From contig JBNLFG010000012.1 in NCBI GenBank assembly GCA_050305405.1, positions 62,001-126,000 on the forward strand: a stretch of 64,000 nt of DNA, read 5' to 3'. Source of the DNA: Desulfolinea sp050305405 (GTDB taxonomy: Bacteria > Chloroflexota > Anaerolineae > Anaerolineales > Villigracilaceae). Below, piece by piece: positions 24,255 through 32,725 of the stretch. The position numbers and the translations under genes are program-made. The notes beneath the pieces are model-generated. The model worked only from the letters and a program-made list of their open reading frames with translations. It searched no databases and was not told the origin of the DNA. The stretch's first letter is position 1. Every line of letters begins with the position of its first letter.

Positions 24255-25522
24255 TGAGAAGAAAAATTGCCTGGCTTGCGGTAACACTCATTACGATCAG
24301 CTTGCTGGCTGCCTGTGCGGGATTTCCGCTCAACATGCCACAGGCTACGACCGCAACACCAACTGCACAGATTGAGATTCCCGTCACGCCAACGCCAGAT
24401 CAGATCAGTGCAGAAACGCCTGCCGAAACAGAGCCACAAGTTTTGCGCATCTGGCTGCCACCGCAATTCGATCCGAACGCAGAGACAGCCGCAGCCGAAA
24501 TTCTGCGTGCGCGGCTGGCAACCTTTGAAAGCCGCCGCCCAGACCTGATCCTTGATGTACGCGTCAAAGCAACTGAAGGTCCTGCCGGGTTACTGAGCGC
24601 ACTTTTCAGCACCCAAAGCGCCGCTCCCACCAGCCTGCCCGACCTCGTCGCACTGCCACGCCCCGAACTGGAAATAGCTGCCGTGCAAGGCGTGTTACAT
24701 CCCATCGACGGGTTGAGTGAACTGCTCGACGACCCAGACTGGTTCCCTTATGCGCGTCCGCTTGCCCACATCCAAAACTCGGCCTATGGGCTGCCTTTCT
24801 CGGCAGACCTTTTCGGCCTCGCCTATCGCCCTGCTGAAGGTGCCCCCGAATTGCCCACGCTCGAAAGTCTGCTTGAGCAAGAGAGCCAAATCCTTTTCGC
24901 GGCCGATAATCCACAGGCGCAACTCAGTTTTTGCCTCTCCACCATCGCTGGCAATCCAATGCGCGACGAGCAAGGGCTGCCCAGCTTAAACCCCGATGAA
25001 CTAACCGACCTGCTGACCTTCTATGCAAGTGAGAGCATCTCGCCAAAATCGAGCGAGATCGAAACCCGCGAAACTCTCTGGGAGATTTTCAACACCCAAC
25101 CTGAAACTTCCGCAACCGTCTGGACAAGTGAATATTTTGAAAGAATGCCAGCGGATGCACAAATCGCTCCCATCCCGGCCCCAAATGGGGAGAGCTGCGC
25201 CCTGGCAACTGCCTGGGTTTGGGCGCTGGCCGGATCATCCCCGGACATCCAACCTGCTGCCGTTGAATTGGCAGAATACTTATCTGACAGTGCCTTCCTC
25301 GCCGAGTGGACGGCTGCGCTTGGCAGCCTGCCCACCCGTCCCACTGCACTGGACGCAAACGAGACGGCGCTGCACGCGCTGAGTCTGGCTGCGCAGCCGA
25401 TCCCATCGAACGATATAACGGAGAGTTTGGGTGAAACATTCAGGGCTGCGACGATGTCCGTTTTACGGGAGCAAGTTGACCCAAGCACGGCTGCGCAGGA
25501 GGCACTGGCAGGAATCCAATAG
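24254..25522 (+). CDS. Extracellular solute-binding lipoprotein (ABC family 1-like)
   Basis: A 422-residue lipoprotein with lipobox LLAAC and a short Thr/Pro linker. A type II periplasmic-binding fold follows, with VLRIWLPPQFDPN, a hinge region around LPDLVALPRPELEIAAVQG, and ILFAADNPQAQLSFCLSTIAGN. The C-terminal part resembles sugar-type binding proteins (FLAEWTAALGSLPTRPTAL). No permease or ATPase genes are adjacent. It starts within the stop of the third M42 gene, so peptides or peptide-linked sugars are possible ligands; this rests on context only. Confidence 0.82.
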   Translation: MRRKIAWLAVTLITISLLAACAGFPLNMPQATTATPTAQIEIPVTPTPDQISAETPAETEPQVLRIWLPPQFDPNAETAAAEILRARLATFESRRPDLILDVRVKATEGPAGLLSALFSTQSAAPTSLPDLVALPRPELEIAAVQGVLHPIDGLSELLDDPDWFPYARPLAHIQNSAYGLPFSADLFGLAYRPAEGAPELPTLESLLEQESQILFAADNPQAQLSFCLSTIAGNPMRDEQGLPSLNPDELTDLLTFYASESISPKSSEIETRETLWEIFNTQPETSATVWTSEYFERMPADAQIAPIPAPNGESCALATAWVWALAGSSPDIQPAAVELAEYLSDSAFLAEWTAALGSLPTRPTALDANETALHALSLAAQPIPSNDITESLGETFRAATMSVLREQVDPSTAAQEALAGIQ

Positions 25523-25587
25523 GATTCTAATTTTCCAGTGCTAGAATGTGAATAACGTATCTGACTATCTACAAAAAAGGAAGAACA

Positions 25588-26091
25588 ATGAGAGTTAGCA
25601 AAAAGTTAGCCGACATGATGAATGCCCAAATCGGAAACGAGATGGGTGCCGCAATGCAATATACACAGATCGCAACCTACTTTGATTACCGCTCGCTGCC
25701 AAAATTTGCGCAATTTTTCTATGGGCAGGCCGCTGAAGAACAGATGCACGCGATGAAGTTTGTTCACTATCTCTTGGATGTGGGCGCGGAGGTCAAAATC
25801 CCCGCGATTGAAGCCCCTGTTTATGAGATTGCTGATACTGCCTCCAGCTTCCAAATGTCTTTGGATTGGGAAAATGAAGTCACCTCCCAAATCCACGCAT
25901 TGATGGACGTGGCCATGGAAGAACGTGATTATGCTGCGCAAGCCTTCTTGCAATGGTTCGTAACCGAACAGGTTGAAGAAGTTTCGAGCATAGAAACTCT
26001 GTTGGATGTGGTACAGCGCGTGGGCGAGAAGAATCTCTTTATGATCGAGAGCTATCTCGAGCGCACACCAGAAGCTGACGCGGCTGCGTAA
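25588..26091 (+). CDS. ftn: Ferritin
   Basis: A 167-residue bacterial non-heme ferritin with the four-helix bundle and ferroxidase residues: Glu in NEMGAAMQYTQ, Glu-Glu and His in AAEEQMHAMKF, Glu in LDWENEVTSQI, and Gln/Glu in TEQVEEVSS. The length is normal for FtnA. It stores iron as ferric mineral in 24-subunit cages in the cytoplasm. It has its own ribosome site (AAAGGAAG) and is followed by a strong terminator, so it is monocistronic. No Fur-like box is obvious in the short upstream region. Confidence 0.93.
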   Translation: MRVSKKLADMMNAQIGNEMGAAMQYTQIATYFDYRSLPKFAQFFYGQAAEEQMHAMKFVHYLLDVGAEVKIPAIEAPVYEIADTASSFQMSLDWENEVTSQIHALMDVAMEERDYAAQAFLQWFVTEQVEEVSSIETLLDVVQRVGEKNLFMIESYLERTPEADAAA

Positions 26092-26111
26092 GTTGCCTGT
26101 TTTCTTAAGCC

Positions 26112-26139
26112 AAAAGGCTCCCGCTCGGGAGCCTTTTTT
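26112..26139. terminator. Bidirectional terminator after ferritin
   Basis: AAAAGGCTCCCG and CGGGAGCCTTTTTT form a perfect stem with T-runs on both strands between convergent genes. Confidence 0.9.
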
Positions 26140-26141
26140 GT

Positions 26142-26423
26142 TTATTCTTCGTCATCCTTCTGCTTGCCTTTGGACATGCCCCACATCAGCAATGCACCGC
26201 CTGCGCCGAGCGCGAACATTCCCAACGAACCGGGCGACAGGAATTTGGCGAAACCAACAGCGGCAAAGACAAAGCCGAGAAAGGCGGCGACTTGAAGCTG
26301 CCAGCTTTCTTTGCCGTAGGCATCGAGCGCAAACCAGCCTAAACCGAGGCCGAAGACCAAAAGCCCGATCAGGCGCAGAATTGCGCCCGCCATATCAAGA
26401 ATATCAAGAAGTACATTTGGCAT
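26142..26423 (-). CDS. Small membrane protein of unknown function
   Basis: A 93-residue protein with three likely membrane segments (ILRLIGLLVFGLGLGWFAL; LQVAAFLGFVFAAVGFA; LGMFALGAGGALLMWG) and an acidic/basic tail KGKQKDDEE. The ATG has AAAAGGAG upstream; 28 codons of extra open frame before it are not supported. It follows the DUF456 gene by eleven bases and is probably its partner. No family is recognised. Confidence 0.72.
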   Translation of the reverse strand: MPNVLLDILDMAGAILRLIGLLVFGLGLGWFALDAYGKESWQLQVAAFLGFVFAAVGFAKFLSPGSLGMFALGAGGALLMWGMSKGKQKDDEE

Positions 26424-26434
26424 TTTTTCTCCTT

Positions 26435-26923
26435 TTAGATGGTGAAGAACCACAAAACGATCATGAGTATACCGATGCCGAAGCGGGCAACGAATGCCCA
26501 ACCCCAACCAGTCATCAGCCCACGCGTGATCGCCCAGGCTTCTTCTTGGGTATGTCCGTTATTCTTTTCAAGCAGATAAAGCGCTAATGGTGCGGACAAC
26601 AGACCGCCGATCGGGGAAAGGAATAAGCTGACCACGAGCGCGATCACCAGGGTCAACACAATCGAGCGCTTGGATGCGCCATATTCGAGCGCCTTTGCGC
26701 CCATCAAGACTCCATCGATGGCATTGCCAATAATCATCAAAAGCGTGATGATGGCAAAGAGGATCCACCCCCCAGTCGTAAAACCACTGATGAGACCAAA
26801 TCCCAATGCAGCCAGCCAGATGATGACCAAACCGGGGAAGATGGGTACGATTAGGCCAAAGAGGCCGATTAGCATCACGATGATCGTGATGACTGTAATC
26901 GATGTTTCAAGCCAGGCAGGCAT
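26435..26923 (-). CDS. DUF456 family membrane protein
   Basis: A 162-residue protein with four or five glycine-rich membrane helices. It shows the DUF456 pattern: IPIFPGLVIIWLAALGFGLISGF, then NAIDGVLMGAKALEYGASKRS and IGGLLSAPLALYLLEKN. Its function is not established. AAGGAGAA precedes the ATG. A CTGCCAA/TTGGCAG inverted repeat (26951-26957, 26986-26992) spans the likely TATAAT promoter upstream. Confidence 0.85.
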   Translation of the reverse strand: MPAWLETSITVITIIVMLIGLFGLIVPIFPGLVIIWLAALGFGLISGFTTGGWILFAIITLLMIIGNAIDGVLMGAKALEYGASKRSIVLTLVIALVVSLFLSPIGGLLSAPLALYLLEKNNGHTQEEAWAITRGLMTGWGWAFVARFGIGILMIVLWFFTI

Positions 26924-26997
26924 AGATTCTCCTTATTGAACAAAAAAAGACTGCCAAGATTATAAATTAGATTTGATATTGTTTGTTGGCAGGTATA

Positions 26998-27024
26998 AAA
27001 AAGCGGAACATAAGTTCCGCTTTG
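26998..27024 (-). terminator. Terminator of the toxin-antitoxin cassette
   Basis: AAAGCGGAAC and GTTCCGCTTT arms with an ATAA loop, followed on the minus strand by TTTTTTATA. Confidence 0.85.
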
Positions 27025-27071
27025 TCTAGTAATATTTTTCTTAGCTGTAAAGTTACTGTAACTAAACTGAT

Positions 27072-27497
27072 TTATTCAGAAGTTTGGAATTTAATAACGA
27101 GGGGGATTGATGCTACTTTATCCCATTCTTCAGATTGATTATCACGGCATTCAACACAAAACGTATATATTCCGCTCCCTTCAGGCAGGCTCAACATTGA
27201 GAAATTAACTCTTGCTCTCAGACGCTGAAATTCAGAAAGATTAATTTTCAATGGGTGTTCTTTTAAAATAGTCTGACTTGGGGCAACAAAAGTATAACGT
27301 GCTTCTGCTTCGGCAGGTATATTAGAATCTTTACGAGTCCACAATGATACTACTTGAATAGGTAAAGGTAGTATTTTGTCAGCACTTGGACCTTCTTGAA
27401 TAGTCAATTCTTCAATAATATTTATTATGCTCAATAAGCTAGTAGATTTATCTTCTATTGATGTTTGACTAATTAAACTCCAGATATGTTTTATCAT
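27072..27497 (-). CDS. Unknown protein, third gene of the toxin-antitoxin cassette
   Basis: A 141-residue protein without signal or membrane helix. The last two thirds are beta-rich: PLPIQVVSLWTRKDS, ARYTFVAPSQTIL, ARVNFSMLSLPEGSGIYTFCVECRDN and IPLVIKFQTSE, an Ig- or C2-like sandwich pattern. It may belong to one of the small phage/defence-linked DUF families of this look, but I cannot name it. AGGA sits nine bases before the ATG. It follows the antitoxin by 28 bases and shares the A+T-rich composition, so it probably belongs to the same acquired unit. Confidence 0.65.
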   Translation of the reverse strand: MIKHIWSLISQTSIEDKSTSLLSIINIIEELTIQEGPSADKILPLPIQVVSLWTRKDSNIPAEAEARYTFVAPSQTILKEHPLKINLSEFQRLRARVNFSMLSLPEGSGIYTFCVECRDNQSEEWDKVASIPLVIKFQTSE

Positions 27498-27525
27498 TGT
27501 ATTTAGTCCTTTTTTTATCCTATCC

Positions 27526-28056
27526 CTAACGGACAGTATCGCCAACAACCTGAACAGCTGTATCACTGTTAGCATAAGTAGTTGTAATGTAAAGGCTATT
27601 TTGTGGTAATAGCATTATGTTTTGGGTAGCATTGTGTTCTTCCTTATAAGCATTAGCCAAAACGGAAAGAACTTCTAAGCGATCTTTTTCTGGTGAGTTT
27701 TTTTGAGCAGCTTGAAGGCTATCAATTTCTTTTAGCACATTTTTATAATCTTCTTCACTACGAATAGGCTTGATATGAACTGGTAAATCAATAGATGAGT
27801 AGTGTATTTCAATTTCAAGAGCGTCTAAAATTTTTTGAATAGTATTTAATGTAGGGTTTGCTAGAGCATCTTCAATACGAGATATATTTGCTTGTTTTGT
27901 CCCTGCTCGCTTGGCTAATTCTGCTTGAGACCACCCTCTATGAAGACGAGCACGAATAACAACATTTCCTAAATCAAAATTTGATTTAAGTGCTTGTTTT
28001 GCTTTCTGGTATTTACTATTGCTTTCTAGTTTTTTTAAATAGTCAGAATGCTTCAT
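27526..28056 (-). CDS. HigA-like Xre antitoxin with C-terminal extension
   Basis: A 176-residue protein. Residues about 32-85 are an Xre HTH (NVVIRARLHRGWSQAELAKR, KQANISRIEDALANPTLNTI). Residues about 95-145 read IKPIRSEEDYKNVLKEID then KDRLEVLSVLANAYKEEH. That pattern is normally at the N-terminus of the longer HigA antitoxins (COG5499 type), before the HTH; here the order is reversed. A Thr/Val-rich tail follows. It overlaps the toxin gene by four bases (ATGA). It presumably neutralises the toxin and represses the operon at the palindrome over the promoter. Confidence 0.85.
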   Translation of the reverse strand: MKHSDYLKKLESNSKYQKAKQALKSNFDLGNVVIRARLHRGWSQAELAKRAGTKQANISRIEDALANPTLNTIQKILDALEIEIHYSSIDLPVHIKPIRSEEDYKNVLKEIDSLQAAQKNSPEKDRLEVLSVLANAYKEEHNATQNIMLLPQNSLYITTTYANSDTAVQVVGDTVR

Positions 28057-28415
28057 CTTTTTTTCTCTTTTCTGGCAAAATATTCTTCTTTATATTTAAT
28101 TGCTTTATCTATTTCTTTAGGATTAACAGCACTGTCAGGTTTATAAAATCCGTGAGTTACTACAATAGATTCTTGATAATAAAAAAAATAAAGAGTTCGG
28201 TATTGTTTTCTCTTAATTCGATAACGCAACTCAAATATTCCGTCTCTTAATGGGGCAGCGTGGGCACGATGAAGATGAAGCTTGTAACCATGCTCTTCTA
28301 ACAAGTCAACCATACGAGTTGCATATGGAAGTTCCCTTTCATCGTCTAAAGTATCATAATACTCTTTTAGGGGGCAACTACCATCGGGAGCTATGTAGTA
28401 TTCAACTTGAGGCAT
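28053..28415 (-). CDS. RelE/HigB-like toxin, Gp49 family
   Basis: A 120-residue protein of the phage Gp49-like/HigB family: YYIAPDGSCPLKEYYDTL, RMVDLLEEHG, APLRDGIFELRYRIKRKQYRTLYFFYY and IVVTHGFYKPDSAVNPKEIDKA. The family consists of ribosome-dependent mRNA endonucleases; basic residues in the RYRIKRKQYR strand and the late HGFYK loop are typical of the active face. The ATG with AAGGGA upstream is used. As in HigBA modules the toxin gene comes first. Confidence 0.88.
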   Translation of the reverse strand: MPQVEYYIAPDGSCPLKEYYDTLDDERELPYATRMVDLLEEHGYKLHLHRAHAAPLRDGIFELRYRIKRKQYRTLYFFYYQESIVVTHGFYKPDSAVNPKEIDKAIKYKEEYFARKEKKR

Positions 28416-28435
28416 GGAATATCCCTTCACCCTTG

Positions 28436-28455
28436 ATTATAGCATATAAGCTATA
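28436..28455 (-). promoter_or_regulatory. Promoter and operator of the toxin-antitoxin cassette
   Basis: A minus-strand TATAAT (28436-28441) overlaps the palindrome TATAGC-ATATAA-GCTATA (28438-28455). An operator over the -10 box fits antitoxin autorepression. The -35 region is weak. Confidence 0.55.
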
Positions 28456-28634
28456 AAACATTAACTCGCTCTCTCTTATCAATGACTGCTTTTTACTATT
28501 ATCTAACCCAATGAACAGCCAATTCCCTTTTGGGTCTGAATATTAGATGATGAATTATGGCTAGAAATAGCACATATTCAAAAAAATGTGTGAGAATACT
28601 CCAACAAATATGCTTCTTTCTAACCAAACAAAAA

Positions 28635-28661
28635 CCTGCCATGATTATAAACCATGGCAGG
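28635..28661 (-). terminator. Terminator of serS
   Basis: CCTGCCATG and CATGGCAGG arms, with TTTTTG following on the minus strand. Between this and the toxin gene (28456-28634) I see no gene. Confidence 0.8.
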
Positions 28662-28669
28662 CAAAAATC

Positions 28670-29944
28670 TTACTCAGGCTGAATCACTTCCACGCCCCCC
28701 ATCCACGGACGCAGCACTTCCGGCACGATAATCGAGCCGTCAGCTTGCTGGTAATTTTCCATGACGGCGATCATGACACGCGGCAAGCCCATGCCCGATC
28801 CATTCAAGGTGTGGACGAATTTATTCTTCTTGCTCTCTTCAGGACGGTAACGGATATTCGCACGGCGCGCCTGAAAATCGGTCACATTCGAGACCGAGGA
28901 GACTTCGAGCCACTCGTTGCAGCCCGCGGCCCAGACTTCGATATCGTAGGTGATGGTTGCGCCGAAGCCAAGATCACCGGTGCAGAGTTGTAAGATACGA
29001 TAAGGCAATCCCAGCAGGGCAACGGTCTCTTCGGCATCTGCCATCATTTTGTCGAAAGCGGCATCCGAATCTTCAGGCTTGACGTACATGTACATCTCAA
29101 CCTTGTCGAATTGATGCCCACGTTTGATGCCGCGCACATCGCGTCCCGCACTCATTTTCTCACGCCGGAAACAGGGCGTGTAGGCGGTGTAATACTTCGG
29201 CAGTTCGGCTTCTTCAAAGATTTCGTCCATGTGATAACCGGTCAACGGAACCTCCGCCGTCGGCACCATATACAGGTCTTCTTCGTGATCTTTGTAGAGA
29301 TTATCGGCAAATTTCGGCAATTGCCCAGCGCCAAAAACGGTTTCTTTCTTAACCATGAAGGGCGTATATTTTTCGGTATAGCCCTGCTTGATATGCAAAT
29401 CGAGCATATAGGCGATCAGCGCACGCTGTAAACGCGCCCCCGCACCACTCAGGACGTAAAAACGGGAGCCGGTGATCTTCACACCGCGCTCAAAATCGAT
29501 TATATCGAGAGCAGGCCCAAGGTCCCAGTGCGCTTGCGGTTCAAAGTCAAATTGCGGAATTTCACCAACAGTCTTAAGGACAACGTTCTCACTCTCGTCC
29601 ACGCCGTAGGGCGTCTTTTCGCTGGGGATATTTGGCAACGTCGAGAGCGTCCCATTCAGATCGGTTTCCACGTCACGCAGTTCATTATCCAGCACGGCGA
29701 TCTTGTCGCCGACGGCGCGCATCGCCTCGATCTTTGCCTGGCGTTCGGTCGCATCCTTCATGCGCCCAATCTCTTTGGAAACAGTATTGCGCTCGGCTTT
29801 GAGTTCCTCTACTTCTGCCAAAATCGTGCGGCGGCGTTCATCCAGCACGATCAATGCGTCCACCACAGAGGCATCAGCCTGCCGCTTTTCGAGCGCCTGG
29901 CGCACCACATCGGGGTTTTCACGGATCAAACGAATATCTAGCAT
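28670..29944 (-). CDS. serS: Seryl-tRNA synthetase
   Basis: A 424-residue class II synthetase. The N-terminal antiparallel coiled coil that grips the tRNA-Ser variable arm spans about 1-105 (starting MLDIRLIRENPDVVRQAL). Class II motif 2 is FRREKMSAGRDVRGIKRGHQF-like (about 262-282) and motif 3 is LNGSGMGLPRVMIAVMEN (about 385). It charges tRNA-Ser with serine. The ATG with GGAGG 6 bases upstream was used; about 30 extra open codons run into the leader and are not coding. It is regulated by the T-box leader directly upstream. Confidence 0.96.
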   Translation of the reverse strand: MLDIRLIRENPDVVRQALEKRQADASVVDALIVLDERRRTILAEVEELKAERNTVSKEIGRMKDATERQAKIEAMRAVGDKIAVLDNELRDVETDLNGTLSTLPNIPSEKTPYGVDESENVVLKTVGEIPQFDFEPQAHWDLGPALDIIDFERGVKITGSRFYVLSGAGARLQRALIAYMLDLHIKQGYTEKYTPFMVKKETVFGAGQLPKFADNLYKDHEEDLYMVPTAEVPLTGYHMDEIFEEAELPKYYTAYTPCFRREKMSAGRDVRGIKRGHQFDKVEMYMYVKPEDSDAAFDKMMADAEETVALLGLPYRILQLCTGDLGFGATITYDIEVWAAGCNEWLEVSSVSNVTDFQARRANIRYRPEESKKNKFVHTLNGSGMGLPRVMIAVMENYQQADGSIIVPEVLRPWMGGVEVIQPE

Positions 29945-30061
29945 CTTGCACCTCCGGCGAATTGTTGAATAGTTGGATTTCAGACATTCGTCTGATGCAC
30001 AATTCGCTTCGCAGTTTTGCAGAAACGGCAAAACTACCAATTTTAAGGCGAAGCCTTAAAA

Positions 30062-30379
30062 CATACGCCCCCCGTCCGATAGCAGGACGAGGGGGCGTTC
30101 GTGGTGCCACCTGCTTTCGCCAACTTTTCACGGAGTGAAAAACGGCCTCTAGCACGCGATAACGGGCGTACCCGACTCTCTTACGATGCTGCGTTTATCA
30201 AAGCATCCCTGCGAGAGTAACGAGGCGTTGTTAGACTACAAAAGTCTTGGAGACTTTTGTAGTATCCCTGGTCAACACCAATCGGAGGGGATTTCGCTGC
30301 CTGCACCGACCATCTCTCACCAACCGACGGCTCTCTGAACAGTTCAGGGCGGCTACTCGTCTCCGAGTTCGTTAAATAT
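30062..30379 (-). promoter_or_regulatory. T-box riboswitch controlling serS
   Basis: The minus-strand leader contains the T-box sequence GGTGGCACCACGA (30101-30113) followed by a strong GC-rich terminator (ACGCCCCCCGTCC / GGACGAGGGGGCGT, 30065-30098). The UGGC element matches the G discriminator usual for tRNA-Ser. A perfect 13-base-pair hairpin (30235-30263) and a GATGCT/AGCATC hairpin lie between the putative stem I (GACGAGTAGC region near 30350) and the antiterminator. Uncharged tRNA-Ser should stabilise the antiterminator and raise serS. The specifier codon is not certain. Two further hairpins (near 30010-30061) lie between the terminator and the start codon. Confidence 0.88.
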
Positions 30380-30385
30380 GCGCTT

Positions 30386-30413
30386 ATTATAACCAGCCAA
30401 AAGCGAGAGTCAA
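30386..30413 (-). promoter_or_regulatory. Promoter of the T-box/serS transcript
   Basis: TTGACT (30408-30413) and TATAAT (30386-30391) on the minus strand with a 16-base spacer. Confidence 0.8.
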
Positions 30414-30425
30414 GTTAAACAACAA

Positions 30426-30456
30426 GAGGCCGAGTATTTTGAAAATACCCGGCCTC
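30426..30456 (-). terminator. Terminator of maeB
   Basis: GAGGCCG-GTATTTT and AAAATAC-CGGCCTC form a long stem with one mismatch; the minus strand continues TTGTTGTTT. Confidence 0.7.
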
Positions 30457-30469
30457 TCAAAACGACAGA

Positions 30470-32725
30470 CTATTTGCGGTTCATCGCATCCATCACAGCC
30501 ACAGCCGCGATCTGAACGATGTCGTTCACTTCGTCACCAGTCTGCAAAACATGCACGGGCGCGCCCATGCCGAGCAGGATCGGGCCAATCGCCTTGGCTT
30601 TACCGAGACGTGCCAACAGCTTGTAAGCGATATTTGCGGATTCAAGGGATGGGAAGACCAGCACATTGGCATCTTTCACATCACTAAACGGATACCGTTT
30701 TTCGACAATATCCGCGACGACCGCAGTATCGGCTTGCATCTCACCATCAACATTCAGGTCGGGACGATTTTTCTTCACCAACTCGACCGCCTTGGCAACT
30801 TTCTTCGAATGTGGATGCGGCGTGGAACCGAAGTTCGAGAACGAAAGGAAAGCCACACGCGGATCAAGCTCAAGTTGCTTGGCAAAATCTGCCGAAAGCG
30901 CAGCGATCTCAGCCAAATCTTCCGCACTGGGATCAATATTCACCGTCGCATCCGTGAAGAGATAAACTCGGTCATCCACGATCAGCAAATAGACACCTGC
31001 TGCACGTGTAGTGCCCTCAGCCGTATGATGGATCTCCAACGCCGGGCGGATCACATCCGGGTAATCATAGGTCAAACCAGAAACAACCGCATCTGCATCA
31101 CCCATCTTCACCATCATGGGCGCGAAAACATTTGAACGGCGCACGATCTTGCGTGCCATCGGTAAGGTCATACCTTTGCGCTGACGTAATTCAGCATATG
31201 CTTCTGCATAGGCATCCAATTGGTAATTTTCACGGGGATCAATGATCTGCGGCGAAAAATCAAGGGCTAAAGTCTCGATACTCTTGGCGATTTCCTCAGG
31301 GTTGCCCAACAAGATCGGGACACCGATCTTCTCATCTGCAACTTGAGCTGCCGCGCGGATAACTTTCTGTTCCTCGCCTTCGGCAAAGACAATGCGATTC
31401 TTGCCACCATCCGATTTAGCTTTGTTCATGATAAGGTGGCGTACTCGTGCACCCTTGCCCTGGCGGAACGCCAGTTGTTGGCGGTACTCGTCAATGTCGA
31501 TGATCTTTCGGGCAACGCCAGTGTCCATGGCAGCTTGCGCTACAGCCGGAGCCTCCCACAGGAGCACGCGCGGATCGAGCGCAGCGGGGATGATGTACTC
31601 ACGTCCAAATTTCATACTTTCTTTGTTGTAAGCACGTAAGACACTATCCGGCACATCTTCTTTGGTTAAAGCTGCCAAAGCCTTCACGGCGGCCAATTTC
31701 ATTTCGTCGTTGATGGCGCTGGCGCGCACATCCAAAGCGCCACGGAAGATGAAGGGGAAGCCCAAAACGTTGTTGACCTGATTCGGATAATCTGAGCGCC
31801 CGGTTGCCATAATGCAGTCAGGACGAGCGGCTTTCGCCAACTCAGGCTTGATCTCAGGATCAGGGTTCGCCATCGCGAAGATAATCGGGTCTTTTGCCAT
31901 TGTCTTGACCATATCTTCGGTCAGCACGTCGGCAACAGAGAGACCGTAGAAGACATCTGCATCAACCATCGCATCTGCAAGCGTGCGACAGTCAGTATCA
32001 ACGGCAAAGGGGGTTTTGTATTTATTCATGCCTTCGCGCCCTTTATAGAGCACGCCACGCGAATCAAGCATCAGCAAGTTTTCAGGTTTTACACCCAATT
32101 TGATCGCCAAATTACTGCATGAAATCGCAGAGGCGCCGGCACCATTCACGACGACTTTGATTTCGTCAATTTTCTTTCCGACAATTTCCAGAGCATTGAT
32201 CAAACCTGCGGAGGAGATGATCGCCGTGCCATGTTGGTCATCATGGAAGACGGGAATATCCAGCATTTCTTTCAGACGGGTTTCAATTTCAAAACACTCT
32301 GGGGCTTTAATATCTTCAAGGTTGATACCACCAAAAGTCGGCGCAATTGCCGCAACGACTTTGATGATCTCTTCAATATCATGCGAGTCGACTTCGATAT
32401 CGAAAACGTCAACATCTGCGAATTTTTTAAAGAGGACGCCTTTCCCCTCCATCACAGGTTTAGAAGCCAAAGGCCCTCGATCCCCTAAACCCAAAATCGC
32501 TGTACCATTGCTGACCACAGCGACCAAATTTCCTTTCGATGTATATTCGTAAGCTAAACTTGCATCATCTGCAATCGCAAGCACAGGTACAGCGACACCA
32601 GGGGAATATGCCAAACTCAGTTCACGTTCTGTATCCATTGGCTTTGTCGGAATAATCGCTATCTTCCCAGGTTTCCCTTTAAGACGGTGATATTCCAAAG
32701 CCTCTTCGCGAGTAAACTTACTCAT
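30470..32725 (-). CDS. maeB: Malic enzyme with C-terminal phosphotransacetylase-like domain
   Basis: A 751-residue MaeB-type enzyme that decarboxylates malate to pyruvate with reduction of NAD(P). The malic enzyme domain (about 1-430) has LAYSPGVAVPVLAI, the acidic GGINLEDIKAPECFEIE, the HDDQHGTAII active-site segment and the Rossmann GAGASAI. Residues about 440-750 are a phosphate acetyltransferase-like domain (VSGLTYDYPDVIRPALEI, ILLGMGAPVHVLQTGDEV). In known MaeB proteins this domain is not a working transacetylase but binds acetyl-CoA as a regulator. AGGAGG precedes the ATG. The gene is monocistronic with its own terminator. Confidence 0.95.
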   Translation of the reverse strand: MSKFTREEALEYHRLKGKPGKIAIIPTKPMDTERELSLAYSPGVAVPVLAIADDASLAYEYTSKGNLVAVVSNGTAILGLGDRGPLASKPVMEGKGVLFKKFADVDVFDIEVDSHDIEEIIKVVAAIAPTFGGINLEDIKAPECFEIETRLKEMLDIPVFHDDQHGTAIISSAGLINALEIVGKKIDEIKVVVNGAGASAISCSNLAIKLGVKPENLLMLDSRGVLYKGREGMNKYKTPFAVDTDCRTLADAMVDADVFYGLSVADVLTEDMVKTMAKDPIIFAMANPDPEIKPELAKAARPDCIMATGRSDYPNQVNNVLGFPFIFRGALDVRASAINDEMKLAAVKALAALTKEDVPDSVLRAYNKESMKFGREYIIPAALDPRVLLWEAPAVAQAAMDTGVARKIIDIDEYRQQLAFRQGKGARVRHLIMNKAKSDGGKNRIVFAEGEEQKVIRAAAQVADEKIGVPILLGNPEEIAKSIETLALDFSPQIIDPRENYQLDAYAEAYAELRQRKGMTLPMARKIVRRSNVFAPMMVKMGDADAVVSGLTYDYPDVIRPALEIHHTAEGTTRAAGVYLLIVDDRVYLFTDATVNIDPSAEDLAEIAALSADFAKQLELDPRVAFLSFSNFGSTPHPHSKKVAKAVELVKKNRPDLNVDGEMQADTAVVADIVEKRYPFSDVKDANVLVFPSLESANIAYKLLARLGKAKAIGPILLGMGAPVHVLQTGDEVNDIVQIAAVAVMDAMNRK

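Noticed and set aside
23274..24287. A 337-codon minus-strand frame opposite the third M42 gene
   Set aside because: Antisense shadow; the M42 motifs on the plus strand are complete.
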